The notes beneath the pieces are model-generated. The model did not search any database, was not told the origin of the DNA, and was given only the letters and a program-made list of their open reading frames with translations. DNA of 27,226 nt. Source: Bifidobacterium breve (GTDB lineage Bacteria > Actinomycetota > Actinomycetes > Nanopelagicales > Nanopelagicaceae). Every line of letters begins with the position of its first letter. Position 1 is the stretch's first letter. Positions 7,787 to 17,443 of this stretch are shown piece by piece. The position numbers and the translations under genes are program-made. The stretch is taken from the NCBI GenBank assembly GCA_945869505.1, contig CAMBOZ010000010.1:1-27226 (forward strand), read 5' to 3'.

Positions 7787-8191
7787 TCAGCGCCAACTTG
7801 CGCACCAAATAAACGCGCCGCAAATGGCGGGGGCGAGAGCGATATTCGCCTGAATTGATCGTTTCTTAAGGACGTCAATCACCGTTACGAGAGCTGCTAT
7901 CGCGCAGAAAACAAAAGTGAATTCTTGCACCATTTTTAAGGAGGAGGGAGCGAAAAAGATGCCAAACACAATGAACAACTTTATATCGCCCGCACCGACA
8001 CTTAACTTTGAGAGAATAGGAGAAATTAGAAGAGCGATCAGAGCAATACGTAGGTGAAGAGATTGACCGTGAATTATTGATAGTGTCGCAAGGGTTGATA
8101 GCGCAAGAATGAGCGTCTGATTGCGAATTTTGTGGATCTTTAAGTCGATATAGGAAATGTAAATCGAAAAACCGATCAGGGCTAAATACAC
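7787..8191 (-). CDS. Small prepilin peptidase-like protein (family A24, TadV/CpaA type)
   Basis: Family A24 aspartic proteases cut leader peptides from type IV or Flp prepilins in the membrane. This 134-residue protein is mostly hydrophobic with about four membrane helices. It keeps both expected catalytic aspartates: Asp16 in [12 protein letters not shown] and Asp69 in the signature GAGDIKL (66-72). It lacks the N-terminal methyltransferase part of classical PilD and resembles short TadV-type enzymes. A gene of this family between aroE and aroC is also known in Mycobacterium and Streptomyces. The start is probably GTG at 8189-8191; the frame is open further upstream without an ATG and the ribosome-binding site is unclear. 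No pilin gene is in the window, so its substrate is unknown. Confidence 0.8.
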   Translation of the reverse strand: MYLALIGFSIYISYIDLKIHKIRNQTLILALSTLATLSIIHGQSLHLRIALIALLISPILSKLSVGAGDIKLFIVFGIFFAPSSLKMVQEFTFVFCAIAALVTVIDVLKKRSIQANIALAPAICGAFIWCASWR

Positions 8192-8238
8192 ACGCGCAGA
8201 GTATTTTGAAACCGATGATGATTTATAGGCCCTGTGGA

Positions 8239-9060
8239 TTAATTTGTGGCGTTAGTTAACGCGATACGTAACTGCCGATCAATCGACATTACGTCTAAAC
8301 CCGTCACTAAATTGAGTTGGTCAATACCTTGATACAGCAACAATTCATATCCGCTGAGCGTCTTCCCACCAGCGTCACTCCAGCGCCTCGCCAGCAAAGT
8401 TGGCCATGGTTTATACAAAACATCGAAAAGTAGGCCGTTGATCTGTCGCGGTAGATTTTCCGCAACCAAGTCAGCTGCGCCAGATGGCGTGGTGTTGACT
8501 ACCAAGTCATACCCGCTTAGATCTGCTAGGTCATCCCAATCTAGGAAATTGCACTCAATTTTTTCAAAGCAAGCTGCGATCGCAGAACTACGGCGCATAC
8601 TTCGTCGCATTACATCAACCGAGTTCGCAATCTCATCAAGTGCGCCAGCGACGGCACGTGCGGTACCACCGGCGCCTAAGATCAACACTTTATCAAAACG
8701 TGAGTATCCGGCACTTTCAAGTGATTTTATAAAACCGGAACCATCTGTACTGGTAGCGGTCCAGGAGTTATTGCGACGAATCAAAGTGTTGAGCGATTGA
8801 ATTCTCTTTCCCAGATCGTCTATTTCAATCTCAACTTTTAACTCCAAAGCCTCTTCCTTTAGCGGCATGGTCAACGAAAGATAATCAAATTCTGCTCCGC
8901 GACTTTCTATGAAACTTTGTAATTGCCCGCTCTTTACTTCGATCGCGGAATACTCGCCATTGATTCCCAGCAAGTTGAAGGCAGCCTTGTGGAGAAATGG
9001 TGAGAGTGAGTGGTTAATGGGGTATCCAAGGACCGCCCCGCGTAACAATTTCTCACTCAT
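8239..9060 (-). CDS. aroE: Shikimate dehydrogenase (NADP+)
   Basis: AroE reduces 3-dehydroshikimate to shikimate. The 273-residue protein has the shikimate-binding NHSLSP (16-21), catalytic Lys68 in TMPLKEEAL, Asn91, catalytic Asp106 in STDGSGF and the nucleotide-binding GAGGTARA at 129-136. The usual VT-P-K and NTDG contexts are slightly changed (LTMPLK, STDG), but the key residues are present. The late YELLLYQGIDQ segment is also standard. The ATG at 9058-9060 overlaps the mltG stop by four bases. A 47-base spacer separates it from the peptidase gene. Confidence 0.95.
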   Translation of the reverse strand: MSEKLLRGAVLGYPINHSLSPFLHKAAFNLLGINGEYSAIEVKSGQLQSFIESRGAEFDYLSLTMPLKEEALELKVEIEIDDLGKRIQSLNTLIRRNNSWTATSTDGSGFIKSLESAGYSRFDKVLILGAGGTARAVAGALDEIANSVDVMRRSMRRSSAIAACFEKIECNFLDWDDLADLSGYDLVVNTTPSGAADLVAENLPRQINGLLFDVLYKPWPTLLARRWSDAGGKTLSGYELLLYQGIDQLNLVTGLDVMSIDRQLRIALTNATN

Positions 9061-10091
9061 TTCGTACTCCCAAACGCCCCAACGCGTAAATTCTTCTTGT
9101 ACTCAGCCTTCCATATATTGAACTGTTCAAGTGATGATGTGAAACGAGTGTCGCCGGGTGCGACCGTTATGAAGAATGTCCAATCGCCTGCAACAGGATT
9201 TACTGCAGCCACCATCGCCGCTTTTCCAGGGTTACCAATTGGGCCAGGAGGCAGGCCATATTGGCGATAAGTGTTGTACGGTGATTTAAGAAGAGTTGAG
9301 CTGGTGCTTAAGAAAATCTCTCCGCGGACTTTTTTGATGTAATGAACCGTTGAATCCATCTGGAGAGGTATTCCCTTTTCCAAACGGTTACGAATCACTC
9401 TAGACACTTTTGAAAAGTCTTTACTATCGGCTTCCGCCTGAATTATCGACGCGATTATTAACAGCTGTTCTGGGGAGTAACTACCATCACCACTTGAAAT
9501 ACCTGAGTTTTCCATTTCACTCACTGCGCGATCGAGCATATCTGAAATCGCTTTATCTGCTGAGGTACCGGCCGCAAATGAATATTGCGCTGGAAAGAGC
9601 AAACCTTCTAATTTTGAAAAACCAGTCGGTAGAACAGCGCTCTTAAGCGCGCTAGAAATATCGGTCCTGGAAAATCCACCAGAGAGTAACAATCCGACTA
9701 TCTCCGAGTTCCAAGCGCCTTCAAATATATTGATCAAATCAGCAATCCGCTTGCTATCCAAGAGCTGATTGAGCGCATCTTGCGCACACAGGTTTATCTG
9801 AACTCTATGCGTACCAGGAGCGATGCGTCCTGAGCGATCATCAGCAACGGCAACTTGGAAGAACGCAGCACTGGACTTAACAACCTGAGCCTCAAACAAT
9901 TGTTGTGCAATATCCGAACCAGTTGCGCCGTCTCCGATAGATATGGCTACATCTTTAGCCGCGCTCGTTGTACAAGGGAAATCTGGCGCTCCCCCACCCG
10001 CTTTGCGAATTTGATGCACTCCACCTGTGAAGATCGTTACGATCGCAAATGCCGCGAAGACTCGCAAAACTGCCGGTTTATTTACTTTCAT
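9057..10091 (-). CDS. mltG: Endolytic murein transglycosylase MltG (YceG-like)
   Basis: MltG cuts nascent glycan strands near active peptidoglycan synthases and is anchored in the inner membrane. The 344-residue protein has one N-terminal membrane helix at about residues 7-24 and an extracytoplasmic domain. The family signatures are LEGLLFPAQYSF at 161-172, ASIIQAEAD with the catalytic Glu220, VIRNRLEKGIPLQMDSTV and SPYNTY...GLPPGPIGNPG at 270-289. The frame is open to 10136, but the ATG at 10089-10091 is preferred: it precedes the membrane helix directly and overlaps the end of ruvX by 14 bases. The longer form would add 15 polar residues inside ruvX. Confidence 0.93.
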   Translation of the reverse strand: MKVNKPAVLRVFAAFAIVTIFTGGVHQIRKAGGGAPDFPCTTSAAKDVAISIGDGATGSDIAQQLFEAQVVKSSAAFFQVAVADDRSGRIAPGTHRVQINLCAQDALNQLLDSKRIADLINIFEGAWNSEIVGLLLSGGFSRTDISSALKSAVLPTGFSKLEGLLFPAQYSFAAGTSADKAISDMLDRAVSEMENSGISSGDGSYSPEQLLIIASIIQAEADSKDFSKVSRVIRNRLEKGIPLQMDSTVHYIKKVRGEIFLSTSSTLLKSPYNTYRQYGLPPGPIGNPGKAAMVAAVNPVAGDWTFFITVAPGDTRFTSSLEQFNIWKAEYKKNLRVGAFGSTK

Positions 10092-10500
10092 TTGCAAGGC
10101 CTTGCTCAAGAATTGCAACTGCCGCTGCCGCGTCAATCAACGATCTTGCTTCTTTAGAATCGATACCCGATTCACGAAGCTGGCGTGCTGCGGTTACCGT
10201 TGATAGGCGTTCATCTACCAAGGTTATAGGAAGATCAAAGTTTTTAGTAAGAAACTCAGTAAAAGCCACAACCTTTGATACGGCCGCGCCATCACTTCCA
10301 CTCAGCAACTTTGGATTACCAACATATGCCTTTACGGGCTCGTACTCACTTAACAATTTGGCGATTTCGTTCTTCAGTGCCGGGTTCTTACTTTGTAAAG
10401 TGGCGATTGGTGTTGCAAGAATTCCATCTGGATCACAGATCGCAACGCCTATGCGCACATCACCGTAATCGAATGCGATTCGACGCCCGATACGCGCCAT
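10078..10500 (-). CDS. ruvX: YqgF/RuvX family RNase H-fold nuclease
   Basis: This family has the RuvC/RNase H fold and is linked in E. coli to 16S rRNA 5'-end processing; the name Holliday-junction resolvase is older. The 140-residue protein has DYGDVRIGVA with Asp11, VGNPKLLSGSDG at 60-71, VDERLST with Glu97 and the C-terminal IDAAAAVAIL with Asp123, so the acidic triad is intact. The ATG at 10498-10500 shares one base with the alaS stop (TAATG). Its position between alaS and mltG is conserved in Actinobacteria. A true RuvC is also encoded in the window. Confidence 0.94.
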   Translation of the reverse strand: MARIGRRIAFDYGDVRIGVAICDPDGILATPIATLQSKNPALKNEIAKLLSEYEPVKAYVGNPKLLSGSDGAAVSKVVAFTEFLTKNFDLPITLVDERLSTVTAARQLRESGIDSKEARSLIDAAAAVAILEQGLANESK

Positions 10501-13175
10501 TAACTACCTGAAAGAGCTTTCTCAATCGCTGCTAGCGCATTGGTTACTTCAGAAGCAGATGTTCCTCCACCTTGAGCGAAGTCATCTTTGCCACCACCGC
10601 CACCACCCAAAACAGTGGAACCAATTTTTACGAGAGCGCCCGCTTTAATTCCTTTATCTCGGGCGGCATCGCTAACTGCGCATACCAATACCGGTTTGCC
10701 ATCAGCAACGCTGATTAATGCAACGACTGAATCAGCGTTGCGATTTCGCAAATCTAGTGCGATCTTTCGTAAATCATCAACAACAATTCCATCCGCAATT
10801 TTTAAAGCGATCAAAGATGTCCCGTTGACTACTTTCGCTTTCGCGGCAAGCGAGGAAAGATCTGACATGGCCGCCGCAGAACGCACCGCCGCAAGCTCTT
10901 TCTCGATCTCTTTCATCTTTGTTAAGAGATCTGAAATACGTTCTGGCAGCTCCTCCGCGCGTGAGCCCTTTATCAAATCTGTGAGTGAATTTAACAAAAC
11001 GTGTTCGCGCGCTAGGAATTTATAAGCATCTATTCCGACCAATGCTTCGACTCGTCGCACACCAGCGCCAATAGAAGATTCGCTAAGAAGTTTTATAACC
11101 CCCATCTGACCTGAGCGAGATACGTGTGTGCCACCACAAAGTTCTCGAGCCCAATCACCGACGCTAATCACGCGAACGCGGTCCCCATACTTTTCGCCGA
11201 ATAACGCCATTGCGCCAATCTTCTTCGCGGCCTCCTGTGACATAACTTCCGCGCTAACTTCTAGATCCTCAAGTAAAAGAGTATTAACGCGTGCTTCAAC
11301 ATCATTTAACACGCTATCTGGAACAGCGCCCGTTGCTGGAAAATCAAAGCGGAAACGACCTGGGGAGTTTTCGGAGCCTGCCTGAGTAGCGGTCTCACCA
11401 AGAAATTCGCGGAAAGCTTTATGCACCATGTGTGTTGCAGTGTGAGAGCGAGAGATCGCACTTCGTCTTTCGTCATCGATTTCGGCTAACGCTTCATCTC
11501 CTAAAGTAATCGCGCCAGATAAAACGCGACCACGATGAACAGAAAGATCTTTGATCGGCATCTGTACATCATCGATCTCAATCACTGCTCCGTTGGCTAG
11601 GGTGATTGTTCCGCCATCGGCTAATTGACCGCCACCTTCTGCATAAAATGGTGTGCGATCTAGAACGATCTCTACATCATCTCCTGCGCTGGCAGTCGGA
11701 ACACTAATACCGTTTACCAAGATTCCATTTAACTTGGCTTCAGATTTAATGTGCGTATAGCCGATAAACTCGCCAACACCTTTAGCATCTGCGATCTTCT
11801 TATACTCGCTCAAATCTGTATGGCCGCTCTTTTTCGCCTTAGCATCCGCTTTAGCACGATCACGCTGCTCTTTCATCAACTTGGTGAAGCCGACTTCATC
11901 AACTTCTAATCCCTCTTCGCGTGCCATCTCCAAAGTAAGGTCGAATGGAAAGCCGTAGGTATCGTGAAGCTTGAAAACATCTTCTCCAGGAAGGATGTTC
12001 TTCTTCTCCTTCTTTAACTGTGTGGATGCGAAATCAAATATTTGCGTGCCACTCTTAAGCGTCTGCAAAAAAGATTCTTCCTCGGATAAAGAAACAGAGA
12101 GAATTCGCTTCTGATCGCTCACCAATTCTGGGTACTGCGGACCCATTGCACCAATAGCCGCAATAGTTAGTTCCGACATAATCGGATCATTTGTTCCAAG
12201 AAGTCGCATATTTCTAATGGTTCTACGCATCATGCGGCGCAGAACATAACCACGTCCTTCATTTCCTGGTGTCACGCCATCACCAATTAACATTGCCGAT
12301 GTGCGGGCATGATCTGCGATTACCCGCAGTGAGATGTCAGACTTTTCATTTGCTCCGTACTTAACTCCAGTTAATTCCATTGCGCGCTTTAAGATCTGCA
12401 TCGTCGTGTCAATTTCGTAGATGTTTTCTACACCTTGTAGCAAAGCCGCTGTGCGTTCTAGACCTAGGCCAGTATCAATGCTTTTCGCTGGCAGTTCACC
12501 AAGAATTGGAAAGTCATCTTTACCGCCATCAGCACCGCGTTCATTCTGCATAAAAACAAGATTCCAAATTTCCAAATAACGATTCTCGTCGGCGATCGGT
12601 CCGCCATCAATTCCATAGGCCGGGCCGCGATCGTAGTAAATCTCAGAGCACGGTCCACAAGGACCAGGTACTCCCATTGACCAGAAGTTATCGGCCATGT
12701 CCCGGCGCTGGATGCGCTCCTTCGGGATACCAATCTTCTTATGCCAAATATCTGCCGCTTCATCATCGGTGAGATAAACCGTCACCCATAATTTATCTTC
12801 CGGAAAACCATATCCACCATCGGAGATTGGTCGGGTCAAAAGATCCCAAGCTAGCGCGATTGCACCCTCTTTGAAGTAATCTCCGAATGAAAAGTTTCCA
12901 CACATCTGGAAGAAAGATGCGTGGCGCGTAGTTTTGCCGACTTCATCAATATCTAATGTACGAACACACTTTTGAACCGATGTCGCGCGTTTGAATGGCG
13001 GTGTTATCTCACCGAGAAAGTAAGGCTTGAACGGAACCATTCCGGCATTTACCAGCAGTAAATTTGGATCATCGGCAATTAGAGATGCTGATGGAACAAC
13101 GGTGTGTGTTAAACCTTCGCGGTTATCACTTTCGAAGAAGCGCAGCCAGCGCGAACGGATCTCGGCGGATTCCAC
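10500..13175 (-). CDS. alaS: Alanyl-tRNA synthetase
   Basis: AlaRS charges tRNA-Ala and hydrolyses mischarged Ser/Gly-tRNA. The 891-residue protein has the class II catalytic core first ([16 protein letters not shown], then [12 protein letters not shown]). The editing domain follows, with zinc-binding HxxxH at His578/His582 and CGGTH at Cys680/His684. The C-Ala domain ends with a glycine-rich [15 protein letters not shown] tract. Length and domain order are standard. The start is GTG at 13173-13175, nine bases after the stop of the upstream DUF948 gene, without a strong ribosome-binding site. A run of antisense open frames across this gene reflects its composition. Confidence 0.98.
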   Translation of the reverse strand: MESAEIRSRWLRFFESDNREGLTHTVVPSASLIADDPNLLLVNAGMVPFKPYFLGEITPPFKRATSVQKCVRTLDIDEVGKTTRHASFFQMCGNFSFGDYFKEGAIALAWDLLTRPISDGGYGFPEDKLWVTVYLTDDEAADIWHKKIGIPKERIQRRDMADNFWSMGVPGPCGPCSEIYYDRGPAYGIDGGPIADENRYLEIWNLVFMQNERGADGGKDDFPILGELPAKSIDTGLGLERTAALLQGVENIYEIDTTMQILKRAMELTGVKYGANEKSDISLRVIADHARTSAMLIGDGVTPGNEGRGYVLRRMMRRTIRNMRLLGTNDPIMSELTIAAIGAMGPQYPELVSDQKRILSVSLSEEESFLQTLKSGTQIFDFASTQLKKEKKNILPGEDVFKLHDTYGFPFDLTLEMAREEGLEVDEVGFTKLMKEQRDRAKADAKAKKSGHTDLSEYKKIADAKGVGEFIGYTHIKSEAKLNGILVNGISVPTASAGDDVEIVLDRTPFYAEGGGQLADGGTITLANGAVIEIDDVQMPIKDLSVHRGRVLSGAITLGDEALAEIDDERRSAISRSHTATHMVHKAFREFLGETATQAGSENSPGRFRFDFPATGAVPDSVLNDVEARVNTLLLEDLEVSAEVMSQEAAKKIGAMALFGEKYGDRVRVISVGDWARELCGGTHVSRSGQMGVIKLLSESSIGAGVRRVEALVGIDAYKFLAREHVLLNSLTDLIKGSRAEELPERISDLLTKMKEIEKELAAVRSAAAMSDLSSLAAKAKVVNGTSLIALKIADGIVVDDLRKIALDLRNRNADSVVALISVADGKPVLVCAVSDAARDKGIKAGALVKIGSTVLGGGGGGKDDFAQGGGTSASEVTNALAAIEKALSGS

Positions 13176-13184
13176 TTTGTAGGC

Positions 13185-13556
13185 TTACTCGGCCTTCTTC
13201 TTATTTTTCGCCTTAGCCTTCTTCATACCCGCTGCGCTAATAATCGCACCGGCTACTTTTACGGCGGGACCGCTCTTATCCATAAAACCTGTTGTGGCAT
13301 CAGCAACTTTTGTCGTTACATCTTCCACGTTCTTAGTAATGCGAGCGAAACTTTCTAGCGGACTGTTAATGAGTTCAACGGTTCTAGTTGACTCGTGGAT
13401 TAGCGGAGCAGTCTCATCAGTCATTGTCTTCAAAGAATTCTTTGCCTCGTCAATAAAGCGCCCGACGCGGATGACTGCGTAGGAAATGGCAATGGCGATT
13501 ACGAGAAGAGAGCAAGCAGCAATTATCGTTGCAACTCCGCCTGGACCTGTAACCAT
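13185..13556 (-). CDS. DUF948 family single-pass membrane protein
   Basis: The 123-residue protein has one N-terminal membrane helix at about residues 8-30. A polar, probably helical region with repeated hydrophobic spacing (31-100) follows, then a very basic tail of lysines and alanines. This architecture and its place just upstream of alaS match the actinobacterial DUF948 family, whose function is unknown. The predicted topology leaves the body of the protein on one side of the membrane as a coiled or amphipathic rod. The ATG at 13554-13556 has a GAAAGG sequence upstream. A second small gene often found between DUF948 and alaS in Streptomyces is absent. Confidence 0.75.
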   Translation of the reverse strand: MVTGPGGVATIIAACSLLVIAIAISYAVIRVGRFIDEAKNSLKTMTDETAPLIHESTRTVELINSPLESFARITKNVEDVTTKVADATTGFMDKSGPAVKVAGAIISAAGMKKAKAKNKKKAE

Positions 13557-13604
13557 TTTTTCGTACCTTTCGCTTTGTTAAGTAGAGCCTACCCGAGAGA
13601 GGGC

Positions 13605-15353
13605 TTAGCCCTTGCTATCGGCTTTCGGTAGCCCATCAATTCCACTCTCTTTTCGCTGTGCTGGCGTAATCGGAGTTGGCGCCCCGGTTAATGGATCGCC
13701 ACCACTAGCGGTCTTTGGAAAGGCAATAACTTCTCGAATTGAATCGCTACCGGTGAGGAGGGCGCAAACGCGATCCAAACCTAGAGCGATTCCACCGTGA
13801 GGAGGCGGACCATAATTAAATGCTTCAAGTAAAAATCCAAATTTACTTGTGGCTTCTTCATCGCTGAGACCTATAACACTAAAAACATCTTTTTGAATTT
13901 GGCGATCGTGGATACGAATTGATCCGCCGCCAAGTTCAGTTCCGTTTAGAACTATGTCGTAAGCGTAAGCCAAGGCGCTGGCCGGATCTGATGCAAAACT
14001 CTTTGTGAATTCCGGCTTAGGACCTGTGAATGGGTGATGAACTGCAGTCCAGCCACCATTATCGGTTGGCTCAAACATTGGTGCATCTACTACCCAAAGA
14101 AATTCCCAAGCGCCTTCAGCGATTAAATTACAACGCTTACCGATTTCTAAACGAACTGCACCTAACAAAGAAAGTGATGCACTGCGCTCTCCTGCAGCGA
14201 AGAAGATGGCATCTCCAGATTTAGCTCCCGCCGCTTGAACGATCCCGTCTTGTTCTTCTTGCGAAATATTTTTTGAGACCGGACCGCCCAAGGTTCCATC
14301 CTCATTAACCAAAATGTAAGCAAGTCCTTTTGCGCCGCGGGCCTTAGCCCAGTCTTGCCAAGCATCCAATTCACGACGAGGTGAGGATGCTCCCCCTGGC
14401 ATAACGACGCTACCTACATAAGGAGCTTGGAAAACTCTAAATTCCGTTTTTGCGAAAAACTTAGTTTGTTCTACCAGTTGCAAATCAAAACGTAGATCTG
14501 GTTTATCTGAACCATAGTTCTGCATGGCATCGGCATAAGTCATATGGCGGATAGGGGTCTTAATCTCGCACCCAACTGCTTCTTTCCAGATTTTCATCAA
14601 TAACTTTTCGGCGACCGCCAGAATATCTGCCTGATCAATAAATGACATTTCAATATCTAGTTGGGTAAATTCTGGCTGGCGATCAGCACGGAAATCTTCA
14701 TCGCGGAAACAACGTGCGATCTGGTAGTAACGCTCCATACCAGCAACCATTAACAATTGCTTAAATAGTTGTGGAGATTGCGGCAGGGCATACCAACTTC
14801 CGGGCTGTAGCCGAACAGGCACTAGAAAATCGCGTGCACCTTCTGGAGTACTGCGAGTTAGGTATGGGGTTTCAATCTCGAGAAAATCAAGGTCCTCCAT
14901 AACTTGGCGGATTGTAGATGTCACCTTCGAGCGAAGACGTAAATTCGCAGCAGGCTTTTCGCGGCGCAAATCTAAATAGCGATACTTCAATCGAACTTCT
15001 TCAGAGATTTCGGAATCATTTCCGCTATCGACTGGGAATGGAAGAGCGGCTGATTCACTCAGCACCTTTACATCATCGCCCATAATTTCGATTGCACCCG
15101 TTGGAAGCGCAGTATTCGCATTTCCTTCTGGCCGCAGAACAACTTCGCCTGTAATTTGTAGGCACCACTCAGCGCGCAATTGACCGGCTAAAGCTTCATC
15201 ACGAATAACTACTTGTACTGACCCTGTCGCATCTCGAAGGTCGATAAATGCAACGCCTCCGTGATCACGGCGGCGAGCAACCCAACCCGCTAATGAAACT
15301 ATCTGACCCGCGTTGGATGCGCGCAGAGAACCAGCGTCGTGAGTACGTAACAT
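13605..15353 (-). CDS. aspS: Aspartyl-tRNA synthetase, bacterial type, probably non-discriminating
   Basis: AspRS attaches aspartate to tRNA-Asp. The 582-residue protein has the N-terminal anticodon-binding OB fold, class II motif 2 ([16 protein letters not shown]), the bacterial GAD insertion and motif 3 ([11 protein letters not shown]) with the C-terminal [16 protein letters not shown] segment. His31 in RRRDHGG and a Gly in RPEG near residue 77 correspond to residues associated with non-discriminating AspRS, where E. coli has Leu at the first position. This suggests it may also make Asp-tRNA-Asn for GatCAB. The ATG at 15351-15353 lies 33 bases from the hisS stop. Confidence 0.97.
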   Translation of the reverse strand: MLRTHDAGSLRASNAGQIVSLAGWVARRRDHGGVAFIDLRDATGSVQVVIRDEALAGQLRAEWCLQITGEVVLRPEGNANTALPTGAIEIMGDDVKVLSESAALPFPVDSGNDSEISEEVRLKYRYLDLRREKPAANLRLRSKVTSTIRQVMEDLDFLEIETPYLTRSTPEGARDFLVPVRLQPGSWYALPQSPQLFKQLLMVAGMERYYQIARCFRDEDFRADRQPEFTQLDIEMSFIDQADILAVAEKLLMKIWKEAVGCEIKTPIRHMTYADAMQNYGSDKPDLRFDLQLVEQTKFFAKTEFRVFQAPYVGSVVMPGGASSPRRELDAWQDWAKARGAKGLAYILVNEDGTLGGPVSKNISQEEQDGIVQAAGAKSGDAIFFAAGERSASLSLLGAVRLEIGKRCNLIAEGAWEFLWVVDAPMFEPTDNGGWTAVHHPFTGPKPEFTKSFASDPASALAYAYDIVLNGTELGGGSIRIHDRQIQKDVFSVIGLSDEEATSKFGFLLEAFNYGPPPHGGIALGLDRVCALLTGSDSIREVIAFPKTASGGDPLTGAPTPITPAQRKESGIDGLPKADSKG

Positions 15354-15386
15354 CTGTAGTTTGCCCGCCCTTAAGGTGTAAAAATT

Positions 15387-16649
15387 TTAGATAACCCCGA
15401 GTAGGGCTTTCTGCAATTCGCTAATCTTAACCGAAGTTATCGTTCCATCGCTCATACGTTTGAGTTCCACGATGCTTGAGAGAACCTCATCGCCACCGAT
15501 AATCACCACATAGCGCGAACCACTCTTATCGGCAGCTTTCATAGCGCCTTTTAGTGCGCGATCGCCAAAGGCTATTTCTGTACGAATTCCAACACCCCGA
15601 AGTTCGGCAGCCAGAGAGAGAGCTACTGATTTCTGCTCATCACCGAGCGGAATAATAAAAAGATCAGAAGTGAATTGATCATCAGAAATTACACCTTCAG
15701 CTTGTGCGGCCAAAAGCGCACGATCAACGCCCAAACCAAAACCGATTCCAGAAAGAGATTGACCGCCAAGAATTTCCATCAATCCGTCGTAGCGTCCTCC
15801 CCCACCAATTCCTGATTGCGCACCTAGATCTTCATGAATAAATTCAAATGTGGTTCCTGTGTAGTAATCAAGTCCACGGACCATGCGAGGATTTACCTGG
15901 TAAGTGATCCCTAATTGATCCAAGTACTTTTTTACTTGAGTGAAATTAGATAGAGACTCTGCCGATAAATAATCGAGTAGCAATGGAGCGTTCTGCATTT
16001 CAGCCTTCATCTCTGGTCGCTTATCGTCGAATAAGCGAAGAGGATTAATCGCAGCGCGGGCACGAGTTGCTTCGTCTAGATCTAACTTCTCTATAAATTT
16101 GAGAAGGTCCACCCGATGAGCCGCGCGTGATTTCGCATCTCCAAGTGAAGTTATCTCCAAGCGATAATTGCGTAACCCAATTGCTTTGAAACCTTGGTCT
16201 GCAATAGCAATAACCTCTGCATCAATAGCCGGATCATCTAAACCGATCGCTTCTATACCCACTTGGTAGAACTGGCGATAGCGTCCCGCCTGAGGACGTT
16301 CAGCTCTAAAGAATTGTCCGGAGTACCAAACTTTTACCGGAAGTTGGCCGCGATCTAAACCCTTTTCAATAACAGCACGCATTACACCAGCGGTACCTTC
16401 GGGACGCAGCGTGATAGATCTGCCACCGCGATCTTCGAAGGTGTACATCTCCTTCGATACAACATCGGTTGACTCTCCAACTCCTCGCGAAAAGAGTGCG
16501 GTATCTTCGAAGACGGGAAGTTCAATTAATTGATATCCCGCGAGTTTTGCTGGAGCGATTAGTGATTCACGAACCCATTCGAAGGCAGCCGAGAGCGGAG
16601 GCGCGTATTCGCTAACCCCTTTTGGCGCTTGAATCTTTTCGTACTTCAT
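15387..16649 (-). CDS. hisS: Histidyl-tRNA synthetase
   Basis: HisRS charges tRNA-His. The 420-residue protein is of standard bacterial length. It has class II motif 2 ([17 protein letters not shown]), the histidine-specific [11 protein letters not shown] segment, GGGGRYDGL and the motif 3 region [14 protein letters not shown], followed by a complete anticodon-binding domain. These features distinguish it from the HisZ paralogue, which lacks the C-terminal domain. The ATG at 16647-16649 overlaps the upstream hydrolase stop by four bases. This hydrolase-hisS-aspS order is usual in Actinobacteria. Confidence 0.97.
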   Translation of the reverse strand: MKYEKIQAPKGVSEYAPPLSAAFEWVRESLIAPAKLAGYQLIELPVFEDTALFSRGVGESTDVVSKEMYTFEDRGGRSITLRPEGTAGVMRAVIEKGLDRGQLPVKVWYSGQFFRAERPQAGRYRQFYQVGIEAIGLDDPAIDAEVIAIADQGFKAIGLRNYRLEITSLGDAKSRAAHRVDLLKFIEKLDLDEATRARAAINPLRLFDDKRPEMKAEMQNAPLLLDYLSAESLSNFTQVKKYLDQLGITYQVNPRMVRGLDYYTGTTFEFIHEDLGAQSGIGGGGRYDGLMEILGGQSLSGIGFGLGVDRALLAAQAEGVISDDQFTSDLFIIPLGDEQKSVALSLAAELRGVGIRTEIAFGDRALKGAMKAADKSGSRYVVIIGGDEVLSSIVELKRMSDGTITSVKISELQKALLGVI

Positions 16650-17302
16650 ACTCGTAATTCTTTCAGATAAGGGTTGTTTTTTCGCTCGAATTTAATTGTT
16701 GTCTCGGGCCCATGGCCTGGAAGTACGCGTAGATCATCGCTGAGTGGCAGAACTCGAGTCTTCAGCGTCTTAACCATCGCTTGATGCGATCCCGAAGGAA
16801 GATCGGTTCTGCCGATTGAACCAGCGAAGAGAACATCCCCCGAAAGGAGCAATTCATCATTAATTGAGAACATGGTGCTGCCCTTTGTGTGACCTGGGGA
16901 ATGAATAGCGGTTATTTTCATATCTAAAATCTCAAGTAAATCTCCGTGTCGTAAATTTTTTGTGTCCGCAGGCTCTTCGAAATTCATTGCATCGAGTGCG
17001 GCGATAAATTCTGAACCGTGCGCGCCTTGCGGCTTAAGTAAATATTCACGATCTTCGGCGTGGATGTAACTAGCGATTCCATAACCATCGGCCAATGCTT
17101 TTACTGAAAAAGTATGATCAAGATGTCCATGTGTAATAAGCGCAGCAACTGGTTTTAACTTATTCTCGTCAATAATCGCCTTGATCTCATGAGAAATGTC
17201 GGGCATTCCAGGATCGACGATTATGCACTCTTGGCCGGCCTTACCCGCGATGATCCAACAGTTGGTCGCGTACATGGGGGCTGGAAATGAGGTGACGAAC
17301 AT
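16646..17302 (-). CDS. Metallo-beta-lactamase fold hydrolase, glyoxalase II-like
   Basis: The 218-residue protein has the metal-binding THGHLDH motif (His58, His60, Asp62, His63), [15 protein letters not shown] and LPGHGPET, the full set for a two-metal hydrolase. The fold and length match the YcbL/GloB-like group of hydroxyacylglutathione-hydrolase relatives. The physiological substrate is not clear, because Actinobacteria generally lack glutathione. The equivalent gene sits upstream of hisS in Mycobacterium. The ATG at 17300-17302 follows an AGGGG ribosome-binding site, and the stop overlaps hisS by four bases. It is the first gene of a run that continues into the tRNA synthetases. Confidence 0.88.
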   Translation of the reverse strand: MFVTSFPAPMYATNCWIIAGKAGQECIIVDPGMPDISHEIKAIIDENKLKPVAALITHGHLDHTFSVKALADGYGIASYIHAEDREYLLKPQGAHGSEFIAALDAMNFEEPADTKNLRHGDLLEILDMKITAIHSPGHTKGSTMFSINDELLLSGDVLFAGSIGRTDLPSGSHQAMVKTLKTRVLPLSDDLRVLPGHGPETTIKFERKNNPYLKELRV

Positions 17303-17443
17303 AAATCACCCCTTCGTGCGCCGATATTTAAGCGCGAATTTTCTCTGCGCAGTAAGACAGGGTACCTTTTATCTCTGCAATACCCGCTCTATACGCACCA
17401 ACAACGAAGGCTTATTCGAGCCGACGCGCTGAAAGGGAAAACC
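17303..17443. promoter_or_regulatory. Divergent intergenic region between the hydrolase and DUF349 genes
   Basis: This 141-base spacer separates two outward-facing genes, so it must carry a promoter for each. Ribosome-binding sites are visible at both ends: AGGGG on the minus strand near 17306-17311 and AAAGGGAAA on the plus strand near 17432-17440. Several TANNNT-like hexamers occur, for example TACCTT on the plus strand, but none pairs with a good -35 element. In relatives a cyclophilin gene lies near here; no remnant was recognised. Confidence 0.5.

Noticed and set aside
7774..7878. N-terminal extension of chorismate synthase
   Set aside because: The 35 extra residues precede the family N-terminus [12 protein letters not shown] and overlap the end of the upstream peptidase gene; an ATG at 7773 or 7767 fits better.
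10092..10136. Longer MltG start inside ruvX
   Set aside because: It adds 15 polar residues before the membrane anchor and a deeper overlap with ruvX; the ATG at 10091 is the natural start.
16646..17302. Calling the metallo-hydrolase a true glutathione-dependent glyoxalase II
   Set aside because: The fold and metal motif fit, but glutathione is generally absent from Actinobacteria and the substrate cannot be read from the sequence, so only a family-level call is made.
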